Source: Polynucleobacter sp. es-MAR-4
GTDB taxonomy: Bacteria > Pseudomonadota > Gammaproteobacteria > Burkholderiales > Burkholderiaceae
Assembly: GCF_018882055.1 (NCBI RefSeq)
Contig: NZ_JACVPF010000001.1
Location: 1,054,001 to 1,118,000 of the forward strand
DNA length: 64,000 bases
Direction of reading: 5' to 3'
Each line of letters opens with the position of its first letter. Within the stretch, counting starts at the first letter, position 1. The translations under genes were made by a program, and so were the position numbers. Below are positions 36,795 to 44,919 of this stretch, one piece after another. The notes under the pieces were generated by a model that had not been told where the DNA came from, did not search any database, and saw only the letters and a list, made by a program, of their open reading frames with translations.

Positions 36795-37685
36795 ATGTTC
36801 GGCCTACGTAAAACCCTCGGATCCCTATTCAAATCAAACCAGACTGATGAAGCCTGGTTTGATACCCTTGAAGAATCTCTCATTCTGAGCGACGTGGGCC
36901 TCCCTACGACTGAACAATTGATTAGCAAACTTCGCAAAGCCGCTAAATCAGAGAAAGCTAATAGTCCAGAAGACTTGAAGCAACTACTTATTCAAGAGGT
37001 CGCAAACCTCTTAATGCCTTTAGAGCCAAGCCCCAACCCGCTGTATGTACATGAGCAAAAAACCATCCCAGAGATATGGTTAGTGATTGGCGTCAATGGT
37101 GCAGGCAAAACAACCACCATCGGCAAGCTCTGCAAACTCTTCCAATCGCAAGGCAAATCCGTCTTGCTGGCAGCTGGCGATACATTTCGTGCAGCAGCGC
37201 GCAACCAACTCCTGGAATGGGGTGGCCGTAATCAAGTCGACGTCATCATGCAAGAAAGTGGTGATGCAGCAGCGGTGGCACACGACGCCATCCATGCAGC
37301 GATTTCTCGCAAGAGCGATATTCTGATTATTGATACAGCAGGCAGACTCGCCACTCAAGACCATCTCATGGAGGAACTAAAGAAGGTCAAAAGAGTCATC
37401 GGCAAGGCCCTTCCTGGGGCGCCTCACCAGACTTTGCTCGTTCTTGATGGCAATACTGGTCAAAACGGCTTAAGCCAAGTAAAGGCCTTTCATGCCGCTT
37501 TAGGGCTCTCCGCCCTAATCGTGACAAAGCTGGATGGCACTGCTAAAGGCGGGGTCATCTGCGCACTCGCCCACACCCTCAGTGATGGGCCGAAACCTGC
37601 GGTTTTAGCCTTAGGCAAAGGCGAGGGAATTGATGATTTAGCCCCCTTTACAGCCGCCCAATATTCTTCTGAATTATTCAATTAA
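36795..37685 (+). CDS. ftsY: Signal recognition particle receptor FtsY
   Basis: 296 residues containing the full NG domain of the SRP receptor. The P-loop is GVNGAGKTTTIGKL (about residue 98), followed by AAGDTFRAAA, IDTAGR and the G4 element TKLDGTAKGG. The long acidic, membrane-binding A domain found in Escherichia coli FtsY is essentially missing: the N-terminal helix begins at residue 1 (MFGLRKTLGSLFKS), and that short amphipathic stretch probably does the membrane contact. The ATG is divergent from the M16 pair and rpoH follows. Confidence 0.96.
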   Translation: MFGLRKTLGSLFKSNQTDEAWFDTLEESLILSDVGLPTTEQLISKLRKAAKSEKANSPEDLKQLLIQEVANLLMPLEPSPNPLYVHEQKTIPEIWLVIGVNGAGKTTTIGKLCKLFQSQGKSVLLAAGDTFRAAARNQLLEWGGRNQVDVIMQESGDAAAVAHDAIHAAISRKSDILIIDTAGRLATQDHLMEELKKVKRVIGKALPGAPHQTLLVLDGNTGQNGLSQVKAFHAALGLSALIVTKLDGTAKGGVICALAHTLSDGPKPAVLALGKGEGIDDLAPFTAAQYSSELFN

Positions 37686-37713
37686 ATCATAGACTTATAG
37701 AAGTAAAAAACCA

Positions 37714-37740
37714 TTAGCACTCTCTTGACAAGAGTGCTAA
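37714..37740 (+). promoter_or_regulatory. CIRCE operator (HrcA binding site) before rpoH
   Basis: The sequence is a perfect 9-9-9 CIRCE: TTAGCACTC, nine bases, GAGTGCTAA, with no mismatch to the consensus. It lies 39 bases before the rpoH start. The nine-base spacer contains TTGACA (37725-37730), a perfect sigma-70 -35 box, so HrcA bound here would block the promoter. A -10 box is less clear (CTCAAT at 37748-37753 with 17-base spacing is the best placed). HrcA is not encoded in the window. Confidence 0.93.
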
Positions 37741-37779
37741 AATAGAACTCAATTAATACCTAAAATATATAAAAAGAAA

Positions 37780-38721
37780 ATGGTTCAAAAGAAAGCATAC
37801 AAACCGCAATTGCAAGCAGGGCAAACATTGCCAGCAGCGCAGACTGCTGCGGCTTCGCTTGCCTTTCCGATGCTGCCTTCCCTCGGGGTTGGCACACTCG
37901 ATTCTTATATCTCGTACGTTAATCGCGTGCCTATGCTCAGCGCCGCTGAAGAGCTTCACCTCGCGCAAGAATTTCGTCGCACTGAAAATGTGGATGCTGC
38001 GAAAACTTTGGTTCTCTCACACCTGCGCCTGGTAGTGTCTGTTGCACGTCAATACTTAGGCTATGGCATTCCGCATGCCGACCTCATTCAAGAAGGCAAT
38101 ATCGGCTTGATGAAGGCTGTAAAACGCTACGATCCTAACCAAGGTGCACGCTTAGTCTCTTACGCAATCCATTGGATTAAAGCGGAGATTCATGAGTACA
38201 TTCTTAAGAACTGGCGTTTAGTGAAAGTTGCAACAACCAAAGCTCAACGTAAATTGTTCTTTAATTTACGTAGCAATAAACCCACTCTAGCCGCTCTGAC
38301 ACCTAATGAGGTTGAAGCATTAGCAAAAGCACTAGATGTCAAAGGCTCAGACGTTAAAGAAATGGAAATGCGTCTTGCTGGTGGTGATGTTGCCTTAGAA
38401 GGTGACGACACTGATGATGACTCAGCCTACGCACCAATTCAATGGCTAGCAGACAATAGTCAAGAGCCTACCGAGATGATGGCTGCTGCTGCAACTGATG
38501 CACTGCATGGTCCACAACTTGATCAAGCGCTCATGGCATTGGATGAACGTAGTCGCAACATTGTGCAATCACGCTGGTTAGCAATGGATGCCGATGGCAA
38601 TGGCACAAAAACATTGCATGATCTAGCTAGTGAATACGGCATCTCAGCAGAGCGTGTTCGTCAGATTGAGACTGCTGCTCTCAAGAAGATGCGCAGCCTC
38701 TTACAAACTGAAGCTGCATAA
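37780..38721 (+). CDS. rpoH: RNA polymerase heat-shock sigma factor RpoH (sigma-32)
   Basis: 313 residues. Region 2 (LVLSHLRLVVSVARQYLGYG, DLIQEGNIGLMKAVKRYDP) and the RpoH-specific box KAQRKLFFNLR are clear, followed by region 3 and region 4.2 (ASEYGISAERVRQIETAAL). The N-terminus is about 30 residues longer than in Escherichia coli, with a Pro/Ala-rich start. It directs heat-shock transcription. The perfect CIRCE element upstream suggests repression by HrcA, so heat induction would depend at least partly on transcription control of rpoH itself. Confidence 0.96.
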   Translation: MVQKKAYKPQLQAGQTLPAAQTAAASLAFPMLPSLGVGTLDSYISYVNRVPMLSAAEELHLAQEFRRTENVDAAKTLVLSHLRLVVSVARQYLGYGIPHADLIQEGNIGLMKAVKRYDPNQGARLVSYAIHWIKAEIHEYILKNWRLVKVATTKAQRKLFFNLRSNKPTLAALTPNEVEALAKALDVKGSDVKEMEMRLAGGDVALEGDDTDDDSAYAPIQWLADNSQEPTEMMAAAATDALHGPQLDQALMALDERSRNIVQSRWLAMDADGNGTKTLHDLASEYGISAERVRQIETAALKKMRSLLQTEAA

Positions 38722-38743
38722 AGCAGCCTTCTCTTCTCAGCTT

Positions 38744-39355
38744 TTACTTCAGCAGTTCTTTCAAGTCTTGCGCCAAGGTCTCAGCACCTTGCGCATGCTT
38801 GATGTAAAGGCGTAAATGCCCCTCTGGATCAAAAGCATAACTTCCCGCCGTGTGATCCATTGTGTATGAACCAGGGCTCGTGCCAGGCACCTTCTTGTAA
38901 TAAATCTTAAAGTCCTTGGTGACTTTTTCTAAAGCCGCCTCATCCGCTGGACGCAAGCCCAAGAAGCGCGAATCAAATGCAGGAACATACTGCTTCAAAA
39001 TATTTGCACTATCTCGTTCGGGATCCACTGTGACAAACAGCACCTGAACCTTGTGTGCCTGAGGGCCCAAGATAGTCATGACTTGCTGCATTTCTGTGAG
39101 CGTTGTAGGACAAATATCTGGGCACTGCGTATAACCAAAGAACATCACAACTGCTTTGCCTTTAAAGTCAGCCAAGGTTCTTACTTTGCCATCGGGATCA
39201 AGCAAGCTAAAGTCAGTGCCAAATGCCTTACTTCCAGTGATATCGACATTCTTGAAGCTCTGCTTCGGGCTACAAGCCATCAAAGCGAAACCAATGAGCG
39301 ATAACGCTAAGATGCGCAAAGCATAAAAAGAAAATTTTGATAAATTCATACTCAT
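38744..39355 (-). CDS. SCO1/SenC-family copper chaperone lipoprotein
   Basis: 203 residues. A lipoprotein signal with lipobox FALMAC (Cys about residue 28) anchors it, and the thioredoxin-like domain carries the copper-binding CPDICP (CxxxC, about residue 90) and the distal histidine in YTMDHTAGSYAF. SCO proteins deliver copper to or reduce the CuA site of cytochrome oxidase subunit II. It is the last gene of the surf1-orphan-ctaA-ctaB-sco set, two bases after ctaB. Confidence 0.94.
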   Translation of the reverse strand: MSMNLSKFSFYALRILALSLIGFALMACSPKQSFKNVDITGSKAFGTDFSLLDPDGKVRTLADFKGKAVVMFFGYTQCPDICPTTLTEMQQVMTILGPQAHKVQVLFVTVDPERDSANILKQYVPAFDSRFLGLRPADEAALEKVTKDFKIYYKKVPGTSPGSYTMDHTAGSYAFDPEGHLRLYIKHAQGAETLAQDLKELLK

Positions 39356-39356
39356 T

Positions 39357-40250
39357 TCAAATGAAATAGTGATCGATTAATAACGCTGCAAACAGCAGAG
39401 ATAAATAGGTAATCGAAAAACGGAATGTTTTCTTAGCCAACTCGTCGCTATAAGAAACAAATAAAGCAATCACATAAGCCAAGAACATCAGACCTAAAAT
39501 GATTGCGGAAACTAAATACACTATGCCGCTCATGCCATAGATATAAGGTAGCAAAGTCGCAGCTATCAAAATCAAGGTGTACAGCAAAATATTGAGCAGC
39601 GTAAATCGCTCACCATGTGTGACAGGCAGCATCGGCAAGCCACTTTGCACATAGTCATCGCGACGATATAGTGCAAGCGCCCAGAAGTGTGGTGGCGTCC
39701 AAACAAAAATAATCAGCACTAAGAGCCAAGCTTCTGCCGATAAACTATTCGTGACTGCCGCCCAACCAAGAGCGGGTGGCATCGCACCAGAGAGTCCACC
39801 AATCACAATGTTCTGTGGTGTCGCAGGTTTAAGCAACCAGGTATAAATCACCGCATAACCAACAAAGGTTGCGACGGTGAGCCACATGGTTAATGGATTA
39901 CAGAAGTTCCATAAGATAACCATTCCCAAACTACCGAGAACAATCGAAAAAATAGTAATGTGGAATGGTGTGACTTCACCTGTTGCAGATGGCCTCCAAG
40001 ATGTGCGCTTCATCTTCGCATCAACAGCTTGCTCAATCAAACAGTTCATGGCAAAAGCAGCGCCTGCCAATAACCATATACCAACAATCCCACCAATCAG
40101 AACTGGATAGGGAACCATGCCAGGGGTAGCTAAGAACATGCCAATCACCGCACAGAACACGGCTAACTGAGTGACGCGGGGCTTGGTGAGCACCCAGTAT
40201 TGACGCCAACGTGGCATCGCCACAGGGGCGGAAGAGGTGGGGCTACTCAT
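39357..40250 (-). CDS. ctaB: Protohaem IX farnesyltransferase (haem O synthase)
   Basis: 297 residues with about nine hydrophobic segments, UbiA superfamily. It farnesylates haem b to haem O. The prenyl-binding motif is in [20 protein letters not shown] (about residue 67) and the second acidic motif in [19 protein letters not shown]. Its ATG overlaps the ctaA stop by four bases, so haem O and haem A synthases are coupled. Confidence 0.96.
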   Translation of the reverse strand: MSSPTSSAPVAMPRWRQYWVLTKPRVTQLAVFCAVIGMFLATPGMVPYPVLIGGIVGIWLLAGAAFAMNCLIEQAVDAKMKRTSWRPSATGEVTPFHITIFSIVLGSLGMVILWNFCNPLTMWLTVATFVGYAVIYTWLLKPATPQNIVIGGLSGAMPPALGWAAVTNSLSAEAWLLVLIIFVWTPPHFWALALYRRDDYVQSGLPMLPVTHGERFTLLNILLYTLILIAATLLPYIYGMSGIVYLVSAIILGLMFLAYVIALFVSYSDELAKKTFRFSITYLSLLFAALLIDHYFI

Positions 40251-41377
40251 AATGATTTAACCATCTTAATATGAATCGGGGCATTCCAGGAAGCCCATTC
40301 GGTCAGGCGAACTAAACAAAATACCAATGCAGCAGAGCCGGCGGTATGCAACAGAGCTGCAAGCAAGGGCCACTGAAAAACCACATTAGAAATACCAGTT
40401 ATCGCCTGAAGCAATAACAAACCTAACAACAATTTAGCGATACGACACATTTTTAACATTGAGGAATTGCTTAACTGGAGCGCGCTAATTCCTAAAAGCC
40501 CTAAAGCTGCAATGGCAATTACAGCAAACACACGATGCGCCCAATGAATTGTTTGCAAAGCAACAGGGGCGATAGATTCGCCTTGAGCATTCAGGCCGAG
40601 AGCACGCCAAAGAGTAAAGCCCTCTTGCCAGTCTGTTTCCGGCCAAAGAGCGCCCATGCAGGTCGGAAAATCAGGGCAGGCTAGTACTGCGTAATTCGTA
40701 CTCACCCAAGCACCCAGAAAGACTTGGATGAATAAGGCCACTGCGGCAAGTAAGAGCAACTTTGCAGAAAGTGGCTTGGGCTGAAGGCGAAGCACTGAAG
40801 AAGATTTCTCGCCCCACTCTTGCTGCGCATAAGTCACTAAACAAGCCAGCAAAACCAAAGCCAACATTAAGTGAATGGTGACAATGATCGGTTGCAATTT
40901 GAGCGTTACCGTCCAAGCACCAAACGCGCCCTGAATGCACACCAAAACCAGCAATCCGAGACTGCCGAGCAAAGGTTTCATACCTAAGCTTCGCAACTTA
41001 CTCCAAGCCACTACCACCTGAATCAAAATTAAGGCTCCGACTGTCATTGCCAAATAGCGATGAATCATCTCTATCCAAGCCTTGATAACGGTTACAGGAC
41101 CTGTAGGCATATTGGCTTCAGCAAGCTGTATCTCGCCAATCGCATGCCATGGATTGGATGTTCCATAGCAACCAGGCCAATCAGGACAACCCAAGCCGGA
41201 ATCCGTAAGGCGAGTAAAAGCCCCAAAAACAATCAAGTCAAAGGTCATAAAGACCAAAACCCAATTGAGTTTTCGAAAAAAGTTATAGCCCGGTCTCGTC
41301 CAAAGATAAACCAAAGGCAAGCCCGCAAAAATAATTGCGATTGCAGCTAACTCCGCGAGCAGTAGCAAACTACTCAT
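40247..41377 (-). CDS. ctaA: Haem A synthase (CtaA/Cox15)
   Basis: 376 residues, type with eight membrane segments. It oxidises haem O to haem A. The conserved histidines and quinol/haem motifs are visible: [20 protein letters not shown], then EMIHRYLA and, in the second half, [10 protein letters not shown] and LHTAGSA. A cysteine pair in the periplasmic loop (CPDFPTC) is present. It overlaps the upstream orphan gene and downstream ctaB by four bases each. Confidence 0.96.
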   Translation of the reverse strand: MSSLLLLAELAAIAIIFAGLPLVYLWTRPGYNFFRKLNWVLVFMTFDLIVFGAFTRLTDSGLGCPDWPGCYGTSNPWHAIGEIQLAEANMPTGPVTVIKAWIEMIHRYLAMTVGALILIQVVVAWSKLRSLGMKPLLGSLGLLVLVCIQGAFGAWTVTLKLQPIIVTIHLMLALVLLACLVTYAQQEWGEKSSSVLRLQPKPLSAKLLLLAAVALFIQVFLGAWVSTNYAVLACPDFPTCMGALWPETDWQEGFTLWRALGLNAQGESIAPVALQTIHWAHRVFAVIAIAALGLLGISALQLSNSSMLKMCRIAKLLLGLLLLQAITGISNVVFQWPLLAALLHTAGSAALVFCLVRLTEWASWNAPIHIKMVKSL

Positions 41378-42033
41378 TGCAATTGCTCACCCTTACGATT
41401 GAGGCGCAGCAGTTTCTCGAGATCTTTCTTAATGCTGCCAAATTCTTTTGGAGAATTCGTCACTGGGAAGACCATCATCTTCGCCGGACTTGGATCAATC
41501 AACTGAATCTTCTGACCTGCACCATCACGATTAAGCCAAGCATCAAACTCGGATCTCAACTTAGGATCTGCTGGCAAAGTCAAAATCTGAAAGCCTGCAG
41601 TCTTTTGGTCGTAGGCCAACAAGACTGCAGGGTCTACTGGCTTACCATCTGTGTTCACCCAAGCTAGCTGAACGCGACTACTCTCGCGACCGACCGCAAT
41701 ACGCAACTGACGCATTAAAAATAAGGCCTCAAGACAAGATTCATTTTTAATGGTGCATTCGCCGGCTGGCCTAGCCACTAGCAAAGTCCATTTGCCATTA
41801 AAAGGAATATCAAACCAAGCGGGGTTTACATCCTGCACAGGCTGAACTAAGGTGCCGAAATTCGTTTTTCCGCCCTCAGGTTTCAAGACGTAATAAGCGA
41901 AATAAGAGGCAATAACTGGCGCCGCGCAAGCAAGCAATAAAAATAGCATCTGTAGACGGCCACGGCGAGTCTGCGCATCAATCGCCGAGGAATCCATTTG
42001 CGAAGCTGGGATCAATAACTCTTTATCACTCAC
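41374..42033 (-). CDS. Conserved cytochrome-oxidase-cluster membrane protein of unknown role
   Basis: 219 residues, not assigned to a family I can name. A single membrane segment is at about residues 30-48 (LLLACAAPVIASYFAYYVL) after a short cytosolic N-terminus; the rest (about 50-219) would be periplasmic, with a pattern (FNGKWTLLVARPAGECTIKN, ALFLMRQLRIAVGRE) that loosely recalls a SCO/thioredoxin-like fold without the copper cysteines. It overlaps both surf1 and ctaA by four bases, and this position is conserved in Burkholderiales, so a role in oxidase assembly is likely by context only. Confidence 0.75.
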   Translation of the reverse strand: MSDKELLIPASQMDSSAIDAQTRRGRLQMLFLLLACAAPVIASYFAYYVLKPEGGKTNFGTLVQPVQDVNPAWFDIPFNGKWTLLVARPAGECTIKNESCLEALFLMRQLRIAVGRESSRVQLAWVNTDGKPVDPAVLLAYDQKTAGFQILTLPADPKLRSEFDAWLNRDGAGQKIQLIDPSPAKMMVFPVTNSPKEFGSIKKDLEKLLRLNRKGEQLQ

Positions 42034-42806
42034 ACTCTATCTCCATTCACAGCAAGCTCTCGCCGATATTTCATGAGCCCATTGATAAGCCAAAATAAAA
42101 ATCCAGCCAATGCCAAAGCAAACCACTGAAATGCATAAGCATAATGGCGATCGACTCCATTTGTTGGAGAGGGCCAATTTCTGACTAAACCATCTTTTTT
42201 TGCTGAATCCGATTCACGAACAATAAATGGCAACTGATTCCACCCATGACTTTCGGCCTCAAGCGATAAATCAAAATTTTGCTCAATTCTAGGAATCACT
42301 TTCGTATCGCCTTTTTTTCCCAATTCATAAACCCTTCCAGGGTGAGGGAAAGCAACCCCCTCAATAGTCACCGCTTCATCTGCAGTGCTGACAGGAGGCA
42401 ACTCAGTACGATTCTCGTTATTCCGAGGAGCCCAGCCTCGATTGACCCAAACAACGGCACCATGACCATCTAATTTCAACGGCATCATCACATAAAAGCC
42501 AGATTGCCCCGCACTGCCAGCCCCACCATCCGGAATGGGACGCGGGCGGTTATCCAGCCAAATAGCCTCGGATGGAATAAAGCGGCCACGGGCAAGAATG
42601 CGACGCTCTGAAGCCTGTTCTAAGCTCAAGCTATCGGCATTGGCATTGAGTAAGGGCATTTGCAGCCTAGAGGCCAGATTGTCACCTAAGCGAATTTTTT
42701 GCTCTGCCCGATTCAACTGCCAAATGCCAGCGCCACAGCCCACTAAAATCACCAACAGGGCTGATAAAGTAGCGACTATACGACTAGTAATTAAGCTAGA
42801 AAACAT
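42030..42806 (-). CDS. SURF1 family cytochrome oxidase assembly protein
   Basis: 258 residues. Membrane segments lie at each end (about 9-28 and 226-246), with a periplasmic domain between, as in all SURF1/Shy1 proteins. The family motif WLDNRPRPIPD and the VVWVNRGWAPRN stretch (about residue 118) are present. SURF1 helps insert haem A into subunit I. It is the first gene of the surf1-orphan-ctaA-ctaB-sco run and is divergent from the small DUF2909 gene with 20 bases between. Confidence 0.93.
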   Translation of the reverse strand: MFSSLITSRIVATLSALLVILVGCGAGIWQLNRAEQKIRLGDNLASRLQMPLLNANADSLSLEQASERRILARGRFIPSEAIWLDNRPRPIPDGGAGSAGQSGFYVMMPLKLDGHGAVVWVNRGWAPRNNENRTELPPVSTADEAVTIEGVAFPHPGRVYELGKKGDTKVIPRIEQNFDLSLEAESHGWNQLPFIVRESDSAKKDGLVRNWPSPTNGVDRHYAYAFQWFALALAGFLFWLINGLMKYRRELAVNGDRV

Positions 42807-42826
42807 ATTTACAGGGGTATTTTGAG

Positions 42827-43039
42827 ATGAAATGGATTATTCCAGTTGCACTGCTAATGATTGTAGGAAGCTTAGGCTCTGCTCTCTACTTCATGATGAA
42901 AGATAGGGGTGGCAGCTCAAGAATGGTTCAGTCACTCATGTTGCGTATTGGACTATCAATCGTACTCTTCTTGGGAATTTTAATTGCCCACTACTTTGGC
43001 TACATTGAAGCTACCGGTGTTCGGGTAGGTACAAACTAA
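42827..43039 (+). CDS. Small twin-transmembrane protein (DUF2909 family)
   Basis: 70 residues with two membrane segments (about 1-23 and 41-63) joined by a short loop with basic residues (KDRGGSSRM). This matches the small DUF2909 proteins found beside cytochrome oxidase genes in betaproteobacteria. Function unknown; presumed oxidase assembly or stability. It is read opposite to all its neighbours and has its own terminator shared with ctaE. Confidence 0.82.
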   Translation: MKWIIPVALLMIVGSLGSALYFMMKDRGGSSRMVQSLMLRIGLSIVLFLGILIAHYFGYIEATGVRVGTN

Positions 43040-43065
43040 ACAATATAAAAGTAAGCATCCAAAAC

Positions 43066-43094
43066 AAATCGGGGCTTAACGCCCCGATTTTTTT
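43066..43094. terminator. Bidirectional terminator between the DUF2909 gene and ctaE
   Basis: A 10-bp perfect stem (AAATCGGGGC, loop TTAAC, GCCCCGATTT) is followed by further T residues on the plus strand and A-rich sequence on the other side, between convergent genes. Confidence 0.88.
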
Positions 43095-43100
43095 GTACTC

Positions 43101-43955
43101 TTACATCCAATAAACGGCGATGTAGAGGCCAAGCCAGACTACGTCAACGAAGTGCCAGTACCAAGCAGCACCTTCAAATGCAAAATGATTTTCAGCAGTG
43201 AAGTCACCGCGAATCATACGGCGCAACACAATTGCCAACATCAAGCCGCCCAGGAATACGTGGAAACCGTGGAAGCCAGTCAGCATGAAGAATGTTGAAC
43301 CATAAATGCCTGAAGTTAACTTCAAATTCAAGGCGTGGTAAGCATGGTAATACTCATAAATCTGGAAGCCCAAGAACACAACTCCCAAAGCAACAGTAGC
43401 AGCCAAACCATTGATGGCTTGCTTCATATGGCCCTCACGAATCGCATGATGCGCATAAGTAACGGTTACACCAGAAGACAAAAGCAACAATGTGTTGATG
43501 GTAGGAATTGGCCATGGGCCCATGGTCGTAAATTTCTCTACCAAGCCTGCAGGACCATCATTAGGCCAAACTGCTGTGAAGTCAGGCCAAAGTAACTTAC
43601 TCTCCACATCGCCCATCCAAGGCATCGCGATATTTCGCGCATAGAACAGTGCTGCGAAGAATGCGCCGAAGAACATGATCTCAGAGAAGATGAACCAAGC
43701 CATCGACCAGCGATAAGAGATATCTACGTTAATGCCGTTTTTACCGGAGTTAGACTCGGCAATCGTGTCGCCAAACCAGTTGTAGAGAACAAATAAAACC
43801 CAGAGTACGCCAACCGCAGTCACTGGGCCACCCCAGGCTGCATGGTTTACCCAGCCAGACATACCAGCGCCAAAAGCCAGCAAGCCTAAAGCTGCAGATG
43901 CTGGATGACTGGATAGTCCAGGAACAAAATAGTAAGGGGTTGAATTGGATGACAT
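43101..43955 (-). CDS. ctaE: Cytochrome c oxidase subunit III
   Basis: 284 residues from the ATG at 43955, preceded by GAGAG; a start at 43973 adds six residues. Seven membrane segments are visible, with FSEIMFFGAFFAALF, TLLLLSSGVTVTYAHHAI and the C-terminal GFHVFLGGLML and AWYWHFVDVVWLGLYIAVY, all hallmarks of subunit III. The protein surrounds the proton-uptake entry of the aa3 oxidase. It closes the ctaC-ctaD-cox11-ctaE cluster. Confidence 0.97.
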   Translation of the reverse strand: MSSNSTPYYFVPGLSSHPASAALGLLAFGAGMSGWVNHAAWGGPVTAVGVLWVLFVLYNWFGDTIAESNSGKNGINVDISYRWSMAWFIFSEIMFFGAFFAALFYARNIAMPWMGDVESKLLWPDFTAVWPNDGPAGLVEKFTTMGPWPIPTINTLLLLSSGVTVTYAHHAIREGHMKQAINGLAATVALGVVFLGFQIYEYYHAYHALNLKLTSGIYGSTFFMLTGFHGFHVFLGGLMLAIVLRRMIRGDFTAENHFAFEGAAWYWHFVDVVWLGLYIAVYWM

Positions 43956-43984
43956 CTTATTCTCTCTATTCAATCAAAAAATAA

Positions 43985-44179
43985 TCAATGGGACACAACT
44001 GCTTTAACTATCAAAAGGAGTACGCCCATAAAAATCAAGGCACCTAAAACTCCCGCAATAACAATATGGACAAAACTTAATGAAGCTACATCTTCCTGCA
44101 ATCCTGATTTCTTACGCACACCCAAAAAAGCCCACAATACAGCGATCATGGATTGCATAAAAGTACTTTTCTTACTCAT
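43985..44179 (-). CDS. DUF2970 small membrane protein
   Basis: 64 residues with one clear C-terminal membrane segment (VHIVIAGVLGALIFMGVLLL). The N-terminus with FMQSMIAVLWAFLGVRKKSG is typical of DUF2970 proteins, always found between cox11 and subunit III in this group. Function unknown. The ATG overlaps the cox11 stop codon by four bases. Confidence 0.85.
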   Translation of the reverse strand: MSKKSTFMQSMIAVLWAFLGVRKKSGLQEDVASLSFVHIVIAGVLGALIFMGVLLLIVKAVVSH

Positions 44180-44769
44180 GACGTCGTTTTCGATTTAGGA
44201 GTTGTTGAGCCTGCAGGTTGCTGGCCAACACCTAACTCAAAGAAGGTGTATGACAAGGTAATAGTTTTTACATCAGCGGGTAGTCCCGCATCAATCACAA
44301 ACATTACCGGCATCTTCTTCATTTCATGGGCCGCCAAGGTTTGCTGCTGAAAACAAAAACATTCTAATTTAGTAAAGAACTCCATGGCACTCTTCGGCGC
44401 ATAACTTGGTATAGCCTGGGCCTCGACAGTACGATTCAAATTATTGGTTACTTCGTAAACAATCTCCGTCATTTCACCTGGGTGCACTTCTAGGAAGTTT
44501 TTTACTGGGCGAAAAGTAAAAGGTCCACGACTATTGGAATCAAACTCGATGGTCACCTTGCGGGAATAGTCCACCTGAGTATTGCCGACCTTGTTTGCAC
44601 TGTAGGCGCGGATGCCATAGTCGTTCTTGCTAGTGACCACATTAATACCAGTTACTTCGCATAAGGCCTTATACATCGGCACTAATGCATAACCAAAACC
44701 AAACATCATCACCGAGGCGATCAATAGCTTCAGCAGGATTTGGCGGTTAATAGAAGCCGTAGCAGTCAT
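44176..44769 (-). CDS. ctaG: Cytochrome c oxidase assembly protein CtaG/Cox11
   Basis: 197 residues. One N-terminal membrane anchor (about 12-32) and a periplasmic domain with the copper-binding CFCFQQQTL motif (about residue 138). Cox11 delivers copper to the CuB site of subunit I. It lies between the small 44-residue gene and the DUF2970 gene in the oxidase cluster. Confidence 0.96.
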   Translation of the reverse strand: MTATASINRQILLKLLIASVMMFGFGYALVPMYKALCEVTGINVVTSKNDYGIRAYSANKVGNTQVDYSRKVTIEFDSNSRGPFTFRPVKNFLEVHPGEMTEIVYEVTNNLNRTVEAQAIPSYAPKSAMEFFTKLECFCFQQQTLAAHEMKKMPVMFVIDAGLPADVKTITLSYTFFELGVGQQPAGSTTPKSKTTS

Positions 44770-44784
44770 AAAAGATCGATGGGC

Positions 44785-44919
44785 TTAACCCAACATGCTC
44801 CGCTTCAGGAGAATGCCAATAAAGAACACAGCGGCAACGCTCAAAAGGATAAAACCCAATCTGCGATTGCTAGCAGATTGGGATTTTTGAACTGCCGTTA
44901 ACTTAGATTCCTGCGGCAT
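44785..44919 (-). CDS. Cytochrome oxidase small assembly protein
   Basis: A 44-residue protein beginning MPQESKLTAVQKSQSA and ending in one membrane segment (LGFILLSVAAVFFIGILLK). The ATG at 44919 overlaps the ctaD 3' end by 17 bases in another frame, and cox11 follows 15 bases later. Similar tiny genes stand at this place in Burkholderiales and are annotated as cytochrome oxidase small assembly proteins. A longer in-frame reading up to 45003 would sit inside ctaD and looks spurious. Confidence 0.75.
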   Translation of the reverse strand: MPQESKLTAVQKSQSASNRRLGFILLSVAAVFFIGILLKRSMLG

